Assembly: GCF_023856365.1 (NCBI RefSeq)
Contig: NC_064538.1
Coordinates: 8,750,435 to 8,814,434 of the forward strand
From: Brienomyrus brachyistius
Lineage: Eukaryota > Chordata > Actinopteri > Osteoglossiformes > Mormyridae
Direction of reading: 5' to 3'
Length of the DNA: 64,000 nucleotides
In this document: positions 14,301 through 29,300 of the stretch, piece after piece
How the letters are laid out: every line of letters starts with the position of its first letter
Position numbering within the stretch: the stretch's first letter is position 1
Position numbers and translations under genes: made by a program
Notes under the pieces: generated by a model
Databases searched by the model: none
What the model was told of the DNA's origin: nothing
The model's input: only the letters and a program-made list of their open reading frames with translations

Positions 14301-17300
14301 AGTGTTCAAGTTTTCAAAGAAATTACCCAGAAAGATATAGCATGACATCAGTATTGGGGTAGTAACCCATTAAAGACAAAGGTGGAAAGTCCAGGTACAG
14401 AAAGTACAAATCCAGACCAAGGTTTTGTTTAAACCAACCAGTTGAGTACTCTGTGACTGTGACTCTTTATACTTGGCTGGTTGGAACAAAACCATGGTCT
14501 GGATTTGTACTTTCTGGACCGGAACTTTACACCTCTGTCTGAATAGCATTTAGTTGAATCTATTGACATTTAATATCAGTACTACATTGATCTGAGATAC
14601 AATAAGCCTTGACTAAACCGAAAGATAAATCATTGCCAGGCACAGCAGAATGTTTACAATATACATAGCAGAATGTACAACCTTTTATCTTTTGACGCAA
14701 TTTTCGTAAATAAACAAAGGTGTCCAAAAACACCAATATACAGGCGGCTGGACAGGCCGCATGTCGACACACAATTCCCGAAGGTAAACATCAGACTTCT
14801 CACGATTCCTTGGAGACGACTCACACAATCAGTCAGCACAATATTATCAGGCACAACCTGACTCCAAAATGCACACAGAGATTGAGGCGCAGCAGTGACT
14901 TAGCTGCACTACAGTATAATGCTGAGAGGCTGAGCAGCATTTGCCCGGCAGATAAAACCCTGAGCTTGTCCCTGGTCATATGATCAGGTATCACACCAAG
15001 CTTGGTTCCCACACAATTTGGAAGAGGTGAAAGTGTTCTGTGGAGTATGCCTGACGATGATCTAATGGGACGTGCAGCAAGCCACTCCTGATTTACTCTG
15101 TACAATGTAAACTAAAAGGAGAGCCATGTGAAGCTGCCCCCCCCCCCCACTCCGGCCCCCTCGCCCGCCCGCCTGCCGCCTATCTGAAGTGTACAACCCC
15201 ACGATTCATCAAGGGGTGGGGCTGGGCTGCACCCCCACCACACTGCTCAGCAAATCCCCTTCCAGGCAGTACAGTTCACACTGCTGCGAGTCTCAGACTG
15301 ACACTTTTGGAGGGTTACAAGTTCCCTAATCCCCCCCATAATCCATCCTGGGCCTTGCTCTGTGAAGCAGAGGGGCTGCCCAGAGGGGCCCACAACCCCC
15401 ACAGTGGGAACTCAAGCCAAGGGAGCGATCAAACCCTGCCCCCCCCACCTTCCACATCTCCCAGTCTATCCCGCAGGGTCTAGGGCACTGGAATTTTGTG
15501 AAAAGGTGATGCAATGTCACTCACATGTACTGTCATTCAGATCATAGTTTGTATAGGTACAGCTTAGAGGTCTCCTGGATTTTCTGTTTAAGACATTTGG
15601 TTGCTACTCTATACAGAAATGGTAAAAATTCTAAAAAAAATAAAAAAATTAAAAAATCACAAATTCTAATATCTACTAATTCTTCAGGGCAAGTGGCTAC
15701 TTCTCCTACTCCAAAAGCTCTGGTATATATAAAGCACACGCTCCACTCTCGTCACACCATGGAAACACATCCACACATTCCCACACATTGCAACATGAGA
15801 GTTCCCGGTTCCTGAACCATGTGAGAACAGAAGGTACAAGACAGGCCGACCTGCTTTCACCTTTCCCTGCATGTATATTTGTGTGCATCCATAAGCATGC
15901 TAAAATATTTGGGCCCAGCAGAGGACAAGGGTGGGGGGGGGGGGGCAGATGATGGGTGTTTGAGTGGCACGTACCAGCAAAGGGGAGCAATGCTGGCGAT
16001 GACAGAAAGTCACACCTCATTTCTTGCCCTTCTGTGCTGGGCCTTTGATGGTCGGATCGCATTTCAGCCACGTTGCCCATTTTATCCCACAGACACCAGT
16101 GAGGACCGTGAGGTGCGGCCTGGTTTTAATCTCCAGTGTGCAGCACAATGGCAGGCATGCGCCACTGGAAAGGGTCTGGAGCAGCCGCTAGTGAGCTCAC
16201 ACAGGTGTCTGGGGCACTTCTCAGAGCAGCAAGTCATCAGCGCAGAGCAGGTTATCGGGCCGCCAGGCCCAGTGCGTGAAGCCTGGACAGGAAGCTCACC
16301 ATCCTAAATTAAGCACAGCCTTTTGTAAGGGGAAGATCGGCCCTTGACCTTCCATTACAGCTTGTAATATACACACATATATACACCTGTAACCAACTAA
16401 GGAGGTGACAAAAATTTAAACATCCAAGTCCTCAGAGAAAGTCACGACAGAGAAGGAAATATATGCTAAGATATATTTGAATAGGAGCTGGCTAACAGGC
16501 CTCTAAGTCATACTATTGTTCTGTCTCATAGGTGGTCTGGCAGTACACATAGCAATTAGGGACTAATCTAAAGGGCACATGATGCCCCTTGCTGTGTTTG
16601 TAAGCGCTGGCCTTCAGATGAGTCCATGCAGATTAGCAGAAGCTAACCGCAAAGCTTACACTCATGCATCCCAATTCAAACGCACAGCTAGATAGCATTT
16701 CAAGTTGGCGAGCCAGATTATGGACACAGAAGACATTACCATGTGCAGTCAGATCCAGGCCATCAGCCCCCCACCCCCCAGCCACCCAGCCAGCAAAGTC
16801 AAGCATGTCAATCCATCTGAGATACCATGAGAGGCCAAGGAACCCAAGGGGAAGCATATCTGTCTCTAAACACAAGTTCGCCTGGGCCCGAGTAAAACAG
16901 GGCCGTCACAGGGGCCCCACTGGCACCAGATCAGTCAAGCAGACAGACCCGGCTTCTTCCAGCAATTACTCCGCCCCTGCCAGAGGTTTATCGGGCTGGA
17001 CGGGAAGAAGTGAGTGGGGGGCTTTGGAGGGTGCGGCAGATCCTGGACCAGTTCCCATAGAGCAGCTGGATCCCTGCGTGTGGAAGGTCCTGACTGGTGT
17101 AGAGAATCCTTTGGGACCCGGGTGTGATGTTAGCCCAGGGGGAATATCTGGCTGCCGTAAATCTGTCTCCTGCTCACAATCCGTCTTGGATGTGGTGTGA
17201 TGTGGGGGGGCTGGGGAGGGGGGGGGGGGGGTGGGGACTATCCTCTGACAACCACAACAGTCAACCTCAACAGCTGCTCTGTGCCCAAGAACACCTTCAG

Positions 17301-20300
17301 CTTCCACATCATTCCTTAAGCACCCGTCAGGACACGGATGCTCGTCAGAGAAGAACATTCCATTCGGCTTTGTGTGAAAGGGATGTGTGCCTGACATTTC
17401 TGGCCTAATGAATCCACTCATCCACACCCCCACTTTTTACATTTCCTCAAAGTCCTGGAAGCTGTTTCATGCGCACAGTGTAATCTTCAGCTATATGGCT
17501 TCAACTGGAAGCTCCAATGTTTATGTAAATGTATAGGAAAAAAAGATGATCTATGCGAAACCTTACTATCCATGGCCAGTCGTTGCTATTGAAACGGTCC
17601 GGATGACTCTAACAGATCAGATGTGTCACTGTGGATTTGGCCAATAGTCCTCAGACCAAACAAAGGCAGCACCTTGTCTCTCGTCTGAGGGAAACTACGT
17701 AAAACTACCATGCTGTCTGACTTATCTATCCTAGCAGCAGATAACGCACTTTCCCTGGGGCTCGGGGTTGGGTTTCATTAGTGCCAACCAGTAGGATGGA
17801 CGTCTAGGAATTATAGTCCTCCAAGTCAGAAACCTCATCCTGTTTGCACGGTTGATATTTCCCCTTTTTCAACTTGCCAATGAGCAATGGGAATTACAGG
17901 GGATTTCACCACAATTTAATAAAAGTTCCGATTGCCCCGGTTTTTTGCAAACCAATGTCAAAAACCCATTAATAAAATAACTTGACACAAACAATCTTTA
18001 ACAGTGTGAAACAGATTCGGAACCTATAGCCTTGTTTTCAAAGAAATAGAGCCTTTCTGGTGATAAAACCATGATTTAGTAGCTAAATAAGAAGAAAGAC
18101 AACATAGTATTTCAAACAAGTGGAAAAATACAGATGTGGCAAATGGGTTAGATGTCAGTATTGTTATTATTGTCATTATTTTTGGTTGTAGCATAGTGGG
18201 AAAATGAAGTAAGCAGTGGACAGAGACATGGGCATTCAGACACCGTCCTTCACCCATCATGGCAGTAAGTTGACTAAAGTTGAAAGGGTTTGTGATGTGG
18301 GATTGCCAGCTCTGCAAACCACATGAAAGCTAATGTAACTGGATATCCAGCATGCTGTCAGGTTACAGTTTGTTCTTCCACCTCTGAAGACTAGCTCCCA
18401 GACTTCCAAGTCTAATCCTTGTGAGATTCCCTTTTTGGGCCCACTTTAAGTCCAGAACCAGGAGAACATGTTCAATAAGCCTCTGACCCCACCGATACAC
18501 TGGCAAGACCAAGAGGATCTGGAAAGGCCAAACATCTCAAGCACCATTATGAGCAAGATCTGGGAACAGCACAGGCTGAGATGAACCTGGCCGGGGTCAG
18601 GCTCAAGCTACTCCAAGATGCACCATGAAACAGATGTTATACAGCGAGGTCGAAAGCAGCTCTGCCGGATTCAAGCTGAGAACCGCCTCTGTTCCCCACC
18701 AGTTTCGCCAAATGGACGTCATCCCCACCGCCCATGACCCCATCCCCTCTCCCAGACTCCCCAGATGACGTCCACGCAGCTCACAGGGGGCTTCCTGACG
18801 TCGGATGGCCTCTCCAGCGGTGAGGCTCGCCATCCCGCGCGACCTTAAGGTCGGACACCACCGGCACACCTTTGGCAACGAGACTGCCCCAAGGTATGGA
18901 GTCTGCGGATGCGCAGCCCCAGCCGGCTAGGAACTTTCACAGGAACGTTACAAAGGCAGAGGCCGTGAGTTCGGCTGCTGGGAGAGGCGGCCTCCGCCAA
19001 GGCATGATACGTCTGCATTTGCCAGTTTAACAATTTCCTACGGGCCGGCCGCATCTCCAGCCAAATTCGTTCCAGGATATTAGAGCGAAGGTGGAGGTGC
19101 TAGCCGTCTCATCACTTCTGCTTCACTATGAAGCTGTATCCCCTGCTTCACAGGGTGTAGTTCATTCATCACCAAGAGCACTGGCACTCTATTTACCGAA
19201 TGATTTGAAGCCCATAGCTGATGGGTAGACCTCACAGATGCGAAGCATGCCATCTGTGGTCTGGGAGGCTTGCCGATCATTTGCTAATGGCTATTTAAAT
19301 CAAAAAACACACACTTCAATTAATAACTCTGAATAATTAAATCAATTTAACTACTAGCTATTTCACACTTCATTGGTGATGCTATTGTGCAGTGAAACTA
19401 AAAGGGGTGAAAATTAAAAACAGAAATTTATAATAACATGTGAATCGTGATCCAGTATCAGTGGCACACATGCAGTTACAATTCAGTAGAGAAATGCTGG
19501 ATAATTATACTTGGGATCACTCTGTCACTTCTAGCACGTCATAATGACCTTCGTTCATATGTCGAACCAAGAGTGACATCTGCTGGTCACCTGAAGTGAA
19601 ACATGCTAATAGGTCTATTCACACAGTCCACTCTCTGTCAGAGGTGATCATCCTCTAGAAGTGACCTGCATGTTCCGTCCCCTCTTAAGTACCCAGATTA
19701 TAAGCTTCATCTAATACAAGTTCCCCAACGAGTATGTAGCATAGACATTATTTCACTTCAGTACTTTTATAAGAAGGAAAAATTATCAACGTTATGTATA
19801 ACAGGCTAAAAAAATGAGGATAACTAACGACCCCCCCCTCTGTGGTTCGTTTTGGACACAGCGATACAGTCTTGATTTCTATAGGTCCTGACCTTTGGCA
19901 CATGCGGGTTGAATTCCACGGCCCTGTGGATGGCCTCCACTGCATTCATCTCTGCTGTGTTGAGGCCCCTCCGCGATGCTGCCTCCGGGGAGAACCTACA
20001 GGGGGAGGGCAAGTTAGAGAGATGTCGAGCACAGGTGAGGTATACCTCCTCCAGGTTAGACCCACGCTTTGGATCTGGTGACCAAACCTGCAAATGCCTT
20101 CACGTTCTGAGCTATATAGCATTAGCTTAGATTTGAACAGTAATACATTACAAAAAACAGGTCAAATTAAAAAACAGCATTGAATTGGTCTGGTTACCCA
20201 CTACAAGGCTTCCGAACTCTGGAATTCTTTTACCAGGTTATCCGGTACGTACTTGTCTGAGACGGCTCGCGCTTTGAGCAGTGCTGATGTGTAGCATATA

Positions 20301-23300
20301 GACGCCGACTTCGGCAAGCTGATGTCTGAAATCCGCAACATAGAGGAAACACAATCAGTGTATTCTGTGAAGAATCATTCAGATAAATTTAAGGGAGGAT
20401 TTCAGGTCACAGGGAGGTTCTGGGCAAAAATTAGCACACTTGTGCTTCCCAACCTTGATTAGTGACACCTTTATGAATATAATACAAATAAAGCTCCGCA
20501 TTATCACTGACAACAAAAATTGAAGCAAGCTCAGAATCACCTGAACTTTAATGAAGTTAGAATATTTACTGTGCAACAATATTAAGTGACATTAACTTGT
20601 AAATCCTATTTCTATTTAATTAAATTATAGTTCAGATCAAAACTATTCTGTCTATCTCCCTCTTGGCCTGAGAAGCTGTATAAGATCATAATCCCCAAGG
20701 CCCATCTCACCATCATATTTCGCAAGGACAGCTTGCACATCTGCATAGGCTTGCATCTCCAGGAGTGCTTCTAGTAAATTTTCGTGGATATTTAACATTC
20801 CCAGGAGAGGAAACTCTTTCATTAACTGTCAGAAAGGGGACAATGCAGTATGAAGCAAGAGCTCGATGTTGTTAATATTCAAATGCTTTGTTGGGTCCCT
20901 AAGATAAAAATTCAAATTACCAGGGTAAACACACACACACGCAAGGCACCTTACTTGAACTGCAAGCCACTGCAGTAATTCTAGCAAACACACCCATTTT
21001 TCCCGTCTAGCGCACGTTAGCTATCAGATTATAGCAGCCGCCCTAGTTGCCGCTGACGTTCGGCCGGCCTTTACGAGCTGCGTGCCACTGACTCACTTCT
21101 CGTATCATCTTCACGGCCTCTTTGACTCTGCCCAGTTTGCGTGCGCACATCGCCAGCCTACGCTTGATGTAGGCCAGCACGTTGGTGTCTTTTCCAGCTG
21201 CGGGAGAAAGCCCATTAAAAACAGGCCTGCTCCTAATCTTGGGATAAAAAGTCTGCTCCTTTAGGGTTTTACAGTGCGCATCTGCAAGGTGCATTAACAC
21301 AATGAAAGTGCTCGCTTGGACAAACATATATTGACCTGGCCGCACTGTAAGCGATATACAGTGCATTTGTAATAAATAATTACTTAATTACTTAAATAAA
21401 TAAGCTATGTATACAAAGTATATCCGAAGTATGAATCAGGTCCTGAAATGAACCAAAAGCTACTGCTGACAATCACATAATACGAGTCCAGATGCAGAAA
21501 AGAATGTTCCAGCAAGTTCTTCAGTTGAAATCCCGACAAAATCAGCAGTCAGAGGTTTTATTTTTTAGCCAGCCAGAGGCCCCACCCGCCACCCCTCACC
21601 GCTCCTGAGGGCCAGCTTGAGGAGTCGCTCGGCCTCCGTAATCGTGGTGGCCTGCTCCTCCGCCAGCAGCACATACGCCGAGGCGCACCTGGAGAGCAGA
21701 ACATGCGGAACCTGAATTATTACCGTTATGAAATCTGATGATACCACTCTATCCTGGCAATGTCGCACTGGGATATCAGAAAGAACCAATTGCAAAATAT
21801 TAACTTACTTTTTGATTAATATATCAAACAACATTCTAAATTGTTATTAAAATAAAGCACAATAATGCATAAAAAAAAATTAAACCTAAATGCATGATGT
21901 AAAGATTACAAAAAGTCAACTGAAAAGATGTGCTGACCTTCTCCCAATGTAAGTGAAGTTAGATGGTAGTTGAAGGTAGTAAAGTGGTACAGTAACAGAT
22001 ACGCAGATTCTGAATTCCCTGTTACCTTGTATAGCAATTTGTCACACGAGTTGACAAAAAGAAAACTGATATCACATGACTGACCACGACATAACGCTAT
22101 AACCCAATAGCAGTGAGCGAGGGAAGGACGACTCACTCGTTATTCAGCTCAATGGCCTGGTATGCGGCCTTGATCCGGGCCTGGGGGTTCCGTTCTCTCC
22201 AGGCTTTCTGCATCACTGGAGGACAGGGGGAATGAGAAGTCTTTTGTGTTCTGTGATATAACTGGAGTTGATATTTGGACAGGTATGTCATCTCACCTGG
22301 TGTTTCAACTACAAAAGAGTCACTAAGTGAACAGCAAAACGTGAACAGCCGTTGGCTCTCATAGACTGGACTGGAGCATAACTGGTCAAACAGAAGAGGG
22401 AATAATGACCAATTGGCAGAGGTATGATGTGGCTGTTCCTGTTCACTGGCCACACCGCCAACAGCATTCATGTGTAGCTTAAGCTGCATGCGGTATCTCC
22501 CCCGTGACTGTGAGGCTCAGCTTCCCTCACTTGTGTATCTTCAATGTGTTGGTGTCCACATCAAAGGGGGGGGGGGGGCTGTCAGATTCATTGGTTACGG
22601 AGATGAACTGCAGAGTTGGGGGGAGTGGGCAAGGTTTCAAGAAGAAAGCTGGAGGCCGCAAGTCTGGGGGGGGAGGGAGTGGATAACGGTCAAGCTGAAA
22701 TCACACCCCGCCCTGACAAGTTAAGGCCTTGGACGGCAGCCTGGTCATTACAGTCTTCAGTTCAGGCTGCTTCCTGTTTTATTAGTTTCTGCAGCCCTGG
22801 CTTATGAGCTTTTGCCACTGATTTGGATGCCAGCCGAGAACTTTACCAATGGATTACCTAAGACTTGCCTTTAGTGATAATGACCTGCTTTCGGATAAAT
22901 ATGGAAATAGGAAGAATTTCATGGATTTCATTCCCACAGCTCTTAGTTCACTTTGGACACCATACGGACTTCTCCACATCCAATTACAAAGTGGCTGTTC
23001 ATTAGTGAAGCCTGCTTGTGTGACACCCTCAAAGGTATAGCAGGTATAGCATATAATGTTATAGGTGTACATCAGGCCTGAGCCCAGATCAGCGATGCAA
23101 TACAGTTATGTGTCTAACAAGACTAACAAAACAGAAGTGGTCATAATCTTTTTCAAGCAGGGAAACACATCTCCTGTTTCCAGAGACCAATGAGCACAAA
23201 CTGTCAGTTTTTTGGTAACCAAAGTCCATCAAGACTAAATTTTAAGAGAATGGAATTCCAAGTTAACATGAAGTAAAAACCAAGTTACACCCCGTAGCTT

Positions 23301-26300
23301 GTTGTGTTGGGAAATAAGGAATAGAAGATGTTGTAGAGATGAAGGGAGAGATGTGGCACAAGCCAAATTCATGGGTATAAATTTTCCAGTAGTGTAGTTA
23401 CTCTTACTGTCCAAGAATAAGAAGAATGAGTCCAGCATCATGGTTTCCTGGACGTCACATCAGGTCCCATAATTTACCAAACTCTATAGCTGACAATCAT
23501 AGCATAAGTAAACAGATTCAGAAAAGAAAGATCTGGTGATTACTTCTGTGGGAAGCCCTCTCCTCTGCCAGAAGCACTTATACTGAGGCACAGCAGAAGC
23601 GCAAATCAAGCAAAACTGAACAGCACTTTTTCCTTTATTAAATGTGTTAAAAAAAAACCCAGTGATACAACTCTATCCTGACAATGTCAGATTACAGTAA
23701 CAGGAACAACACAATGTAAAATCATGATGATTTCAAGAAGGAAACAACCAAAGGTGTGGGTCTAGCAGACTCACTGGCACAGCGATTAACAGCAGGAAGA
23801 GTTTTCAGTAGAAACTGGAGGCTGTACGTGTTTGGGGGGGTGTGTGTGTGTGTGTGGGGGGGGCACATGGTTCAAGTTGTTCAAGATCAGGACAAAGGCT
23901 TTTGATTTTAAGGGAAACCAAGATGAAGCATTGAAGATGAGGATGTGATCACTGCTACTGGCTTATTTGAGAACCAAAACAGTGAAAAGTTAAAAGAGAA
24001 ACTGATGCATGTATAAGTACACAGATCGAGGTAACAACTGACCATCAAGAGAAAGAAGACAGGTGGGATGGAGCACTTCCAAGAAGGGAAGCACAAAAAC
24101 CGAGGAAGAACTGCAACATATGAGGACCATTTAGTTTTCATGCATTCCAGAGTTCACATACTCGCAGTGGTAATTCCAAAGAGAAATGGTCATCGCCTGA
24201 AGGTAGAAAGAGAATCTGCTCTGGGCCCAGATGGACAGAGCATAGCAGGGGCCTAGCAGGCTGTCTGGCGGCCCCTGGAAAAGTCTGACTGCTGAAAGGT
24301 GGTAACATGTCAACAGGAAGGGAGTGGAAAAACTGTCTAATAAAGAGCATTTCGGATCTGTCTGGATGGAACATTCTGCACATCACTCCAGAAAATATAG
24401 AGAATGTGACACCCAGGGCCTACTAAGCTCTGCCTTCAGACTGGTGACTGAAGGTTCAGCAGCACAAGATGCTGCAGATAATGAATCCTGAGTGGTCAGA
24501 GGCGTATGACCTTTATAAAACATGCTGCAAAGGAAACGTACAAAAAAAAAATCATCCACACATCTGGGGCACAAGTTCACCAATGGGAATGCAGCAGCTT
24601 CTCCCAGAAGTAAACAGGGGAACTTATGATTGACCAAATGATTACAAGAAAAAAACATACACCTGCTGTGGTTCCTCTAACTGTGGAAAGCAGACCTTAA
24701 AGTACAAATGAACAAAATTATATAATCAGCAGGAAAAAATTGCGAATATTAAATAAGGATGCACAGAAAAGCATACGAAGATATACAAACCTACATCCTC
24801 AGGTTTAAGCTGCTGTGTGTCACAGGTGAAGAATGTTTGATGGTCTTGTGCGGACAGGTTCATGTCATAGTATGTGAGGGGTTCCTTCCCAGTGACCCAG
24901 GTATACCTTCAGACAACACAAAAGCAAGATGCTGCCTCAATGGATGGACATCTGTTTGCCACATCCCCCGATGTCTGCTTTGAGGAGGGACGGTACAAAG
25001 TATCCAGCTGAAACACCACTGAGTGAGTGTGGATGGAGCACAATGAAAGTAGATGATGCTTTTATTAATACCATTCTTAAGGACTGCTGCTGCACGCATT
25101 TCCTGTTGACATATCCTACTGGGTAGCCGGGCGTCTGGAGCCTATCCCGGAAGCAATGGGCACGAGGCAGGGAACAACCCAGGATAGGGGGCCAGCCCAT
25201 CACAGGACACACTCACACACCATTCACTCACACATGCACTCCTATGGGCAATTTAGTAACTCCAATTAGCCTCAGCATATTTTTTGACTGTGGGGGGAAA
25301 CCGGAGTACCTGGAGGAAACCCCACGATGACATGGGGAGAACATGCAAACTCCGCCCACATGTGACCCAGGCGGAGACTCGAACCCAGGTCCAAGAGGTG
25401 TGAGGCAACAGTGCTAACCACTGCACCACCATGCCTACCCCTGGGTTTATTTTATTTTGGGTAATTTTTTTTATAGATCTCTCAGTATTTTTCACAAAAA
25501 TGTCAAATATTGTGATGTCAATTTCTTTCAGTATCATACAGCCCTAACTCATACACATATCTACACATCCACCTAAACTAGATAACTATATAAGTATACC
25601 AAATTATCCAAAGGAACTGAGCTAATATATCCTAATTAAAATTTCGAATTAAATTTTCATTATATAAAAAAATATATAAATTGAGTGCCTATTTATGTAT
25701 TTATCCATTTCCTTCAAGCATAGGAGCGGTGGCTCTGAAGTTAGGGATTTGTGCAGCAATCTGAAGGTTGCTGGTTTGAATCCCATGAATGCCAGCACTC
25801 ATCCTACTCCGTTGGTCCCTTGAGCAAGGCTCTTAACCTGTAACCTGTCCTGGGTATGACGTTAATCTACATCCAACTCCAGCCCTGAAGGCAGGTCCTC
25901 CAACTTACAGGGAAATTTTGGGGGTTGGTGGCAGGATTGACACCCCAGCCACTAGAAAAACCCCACACTATTCCATTTGGACTAATGTGGTGCTGAGGTA
26001 TCACCCACCGCATGGCTGCACTCAGGTTCTCATCCATGAGGTGGTTTGTCGTGTGGTGGGTGCAGCAACGTGCTGTAATCAGCGCACACTCCTTACCTCT
26101 TTTCAACCACATGTTTAAATTAAACTTACAGATTACAATGATTTCAAAAACTGCACAACCCCTTAATTGGACCATCAACATGAAAAGTGTTTATTCTTCA
26201 TACCTGCTGTACTCTGATCCTCTGAATAAGTTTAACGGGTTCCTCCAGACTTTGCATTCTGAAAAAGATCACCAAAACATTTTTTTTTTACTAAGTGCAT

Positions 26301-29300
26301 TGTTAGAATTCCAATTCAAACCATTTCTACTGGAATATTAATTGAAAATCAAAAATTTACTCATGGAATTCTGTATGAAGCAGAATTTATTACAAGAAGA
26401 ACTGAATGTAAACAAAAGAGCTAATCTATATTGCATATAACTACTCTACAGAAAAAGTACCTGAAACACTCTGTCTAGATTCCGCATCTCCATTCACTGA
26501 GAACAAGCCTGCCGAGCTGCTATTTTCCATTCCACCCAGCAGAGGGCGCAAATGGCTGACAGAGACCTGCTCAATAAATGAGGTTCCATACTTTTGGAAG
26601 TACCACCATTCAAATATCTGACAATAGGGAAGAACACAAAGAGTTGCAGCGATCAAAACTTATGTTCAAATAACATATAAAAGAAAAATTAAAAAGCATA
26701 ATTCCAAGCATCTTAAAATAATCAACCAATCAAACAAACAAAATTGGATTTAGTAAACATACAGATTTTGAAAACACACATACACTTTTCAAAAGACATA
26801 AAAATACGAAATATCTCACCAAAATGAGGCCAGAAATTAGCGATGATGTTCCAGTGAGTGCCACATAAAATTTGGGCGTCAGTGTGTTCAGGAAGACAGA
26901 AGCTTTAAAAAAGGAAATCATTTCCCACATAATTATAATTTAGTCAACTTTTACAGATCTACAAAACTCATTATCCTTCGGTGTTATGCATTAAGTTGTG
27001 ACCATCAGACTGTGAAAAAATAACATTTTTAGCAAGCTAGATAAATGAGTTGCTTTTGTGGATTAGTGAAATAAAGTTTTACGGTAAGGTAAATTTAAAA
27101 TTTCATAAAATATGAACGCTTCTGAAATCTTCAATGTCAGATGGCATGGTCATCTTTAAATATTTAATCTAAAAATAACTCAATGTGCAAGGTAGGTTAA
27201 AACCATGACTAATGGTCTGAAGACAAAAATTTGTTATAAAAATTGAGAGGAGAAAAGAAACCTTCACCTTACATATAAGGCCTGGTCACCCCACATTTAG
27301 CACCTAATAACAAACATGCTGTAATCAAACAGTCTTCCATAAGGCCAGTAGACATATTATTAAAGTTATCTTCGCAAGCATTTTCCACTTCGCAACTTGC
27401 ATTAATTCCTTAATTATTCCCGAGATATACAAGTAACCCAGGCTATGAATAGATGTCTACAAACCGTGAATGCTGTTTGAGTATATTCTGAGGGGGGGGG
27501 CAGGCTTTGTGCTAAACTTTGTCACACTAAGAAATTGGAACAAACTGGCACACAGGCAGGAAGAAAAGGGGGGCTTCAGCCCTTCTCATAGTGTAAGTAA
27601 AATTAGAAAAGCAGAAGGTGCATTATCAGGGTCATGGTGACATTATGCTTATGCTTGACCTGCTGGGCCTAACAATGGAGGGGGTCAATGACGCTGCAAC
27701 TTGGCAACAGAACAGGATAGGATAAAAGGAAAAGGGTGTGGGTACTACCGCACAGCACTGTCAAAACAAGAGTTGTATGTCACAAGAGTGGAAAGATACC
27801 AACAAGAACAGCAGACGCCCTAAACGGGTTATAAAAGCCAGACACAGACAACAGAGAGCTGAGCTTCCTTCGGTATGTACTGTTTGTGCATCTGAGCGTG
27901 GCTGCCGGATCGATCTGTACAACAAATAAAGAGAGCGGACTTACAGCCATCCTCCGCCTCCAGTGTGCATCTCTTCCTCATCAACGGACTCGGTGGAGAC
28001 AGGCTCCGACAATTCATATGAATATCCTAGACGATTTAGCCGTTTAATCGCGGCATGAATTTCGAAATACTAAGACATTTATGGAAATATTCATTACTGT
28101 CCTGTATTTGCATATTTTACTTAATTTGTACATCGAGGTGTTTATTTTTTTTAAAGAGGGTGGGGGTGTAAATAGTAATGTCTTTATTCTCTGTCAGTTT
28201 CCCACTGCATGAGAGGTGGTGTTCTGACGAGTTGAACTACTTTGTCGAGTTAGGCTAATCGATAACCCCTAACCCTTACACTAAAACCTAACATTAATCC
28301 CAAAACAGTGGAACTGCACATGCGCAGAAAGGCTCGATAGCACGTCAATAGGTAGCATTGGTCGACAGAACAGTGGCAGTTCCAGACCACACTGGCGGGG
28401 TGTATCCTGCTGAGTACTTAATTATTTAGCCTAGCTGGATTCATTTGTACGAAGTCAAGATGTGTGCGTGTGCACAGCATGAAAAGAAACATTCCATGTG
28501 CATATTAACTTGCATTACGCGTATGTCATCCATAAACGAACGAACAAACAAATTAATAAAGTTAATACAATCCCGATTTATTTTTCTGTCCCGCAGTCAG
28601 AATTCATGCAATTGCTAAAATCATACACTGGATAGAAATTACGGTAAAATTTAGCACCAGCGCAGCAGCGGACTTTATCACGTGCCTGACAGCCCCACGC
28701 CATTTGCGTAAAGCGGGCCGCCTGCGTACGGGAGCAGCTACACTGCGGCTGCACGCGCTAAACAAGCCCTCAGTGTTACCCTCCGGATGTCAGAAACCGT
28801 TCCCAGGGCTAACTGTGTAAATACAGCCCATTAACCGAAAATAATCCAAAAGCTAAGTATGCTTATGCAGGAAAACCTATTAATAATATTTCAAAATACA
28901 ACACCTCTAAATATAATGAAAAATAACTACTTAGCGTAACTGGCATTAATTATCTTAACATATACTACCAGCTACATATTGGTAGCTGACTGTTAAAAAC
29001 AATTTTAGTCAGTAGCCATTTAATATTATCCATTTTGGAATGTAGGATTTCTTTTGAAAATGCCGCAGTCCTAAGGGTATTAGGTGTAGCAGCTAGAATG
29101 TCAGTGATAGCTAACTAGCTAGCCGGATCGTGTTAACTTCCTAGCGCCCCGTCGCCTAAGCCTGTCGGCTCAGTAGTTCCCCCGACACGGTTACCTGTTG
29201 ACAGCGTTTCCTGGAGCTTCAGTGGACTCCGCAGCACGTAGATGAGAACTAAAACCATTGCGAACCAAAGAGCCCAGATGTAGGTCCATGACCAGGAAAG

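Larger units (their letters stand above)
19996..22136 (-). other. st7l: st7l introns 6 to 10
   Basis: Introns of 257, 385, 271, 402 and 448 bases separate exons 7-10 and neighbours. I searched intron 7 (21198-21599) for the variable Gln-rich segment of longer mammalian ST7/ST7L isoforms and did not see it. No repeats assigned. Confidence 0.6.

Noticed and set aside
15706..17433. Several 100-180 residue open frames in st7l intron 11
   Set aside because: They overlap on both strands in GC-rich, low-complexity DNA, have no recognisable domains and lack conserved splice partners.
24794..24800. Earlier donor GAGGAT|GTAGGT for st7l exon 5
   Set aside because: It would leave exon 6 out of frame and remove the conserved V before MQKAW; the donor at 24790/24791 fits.
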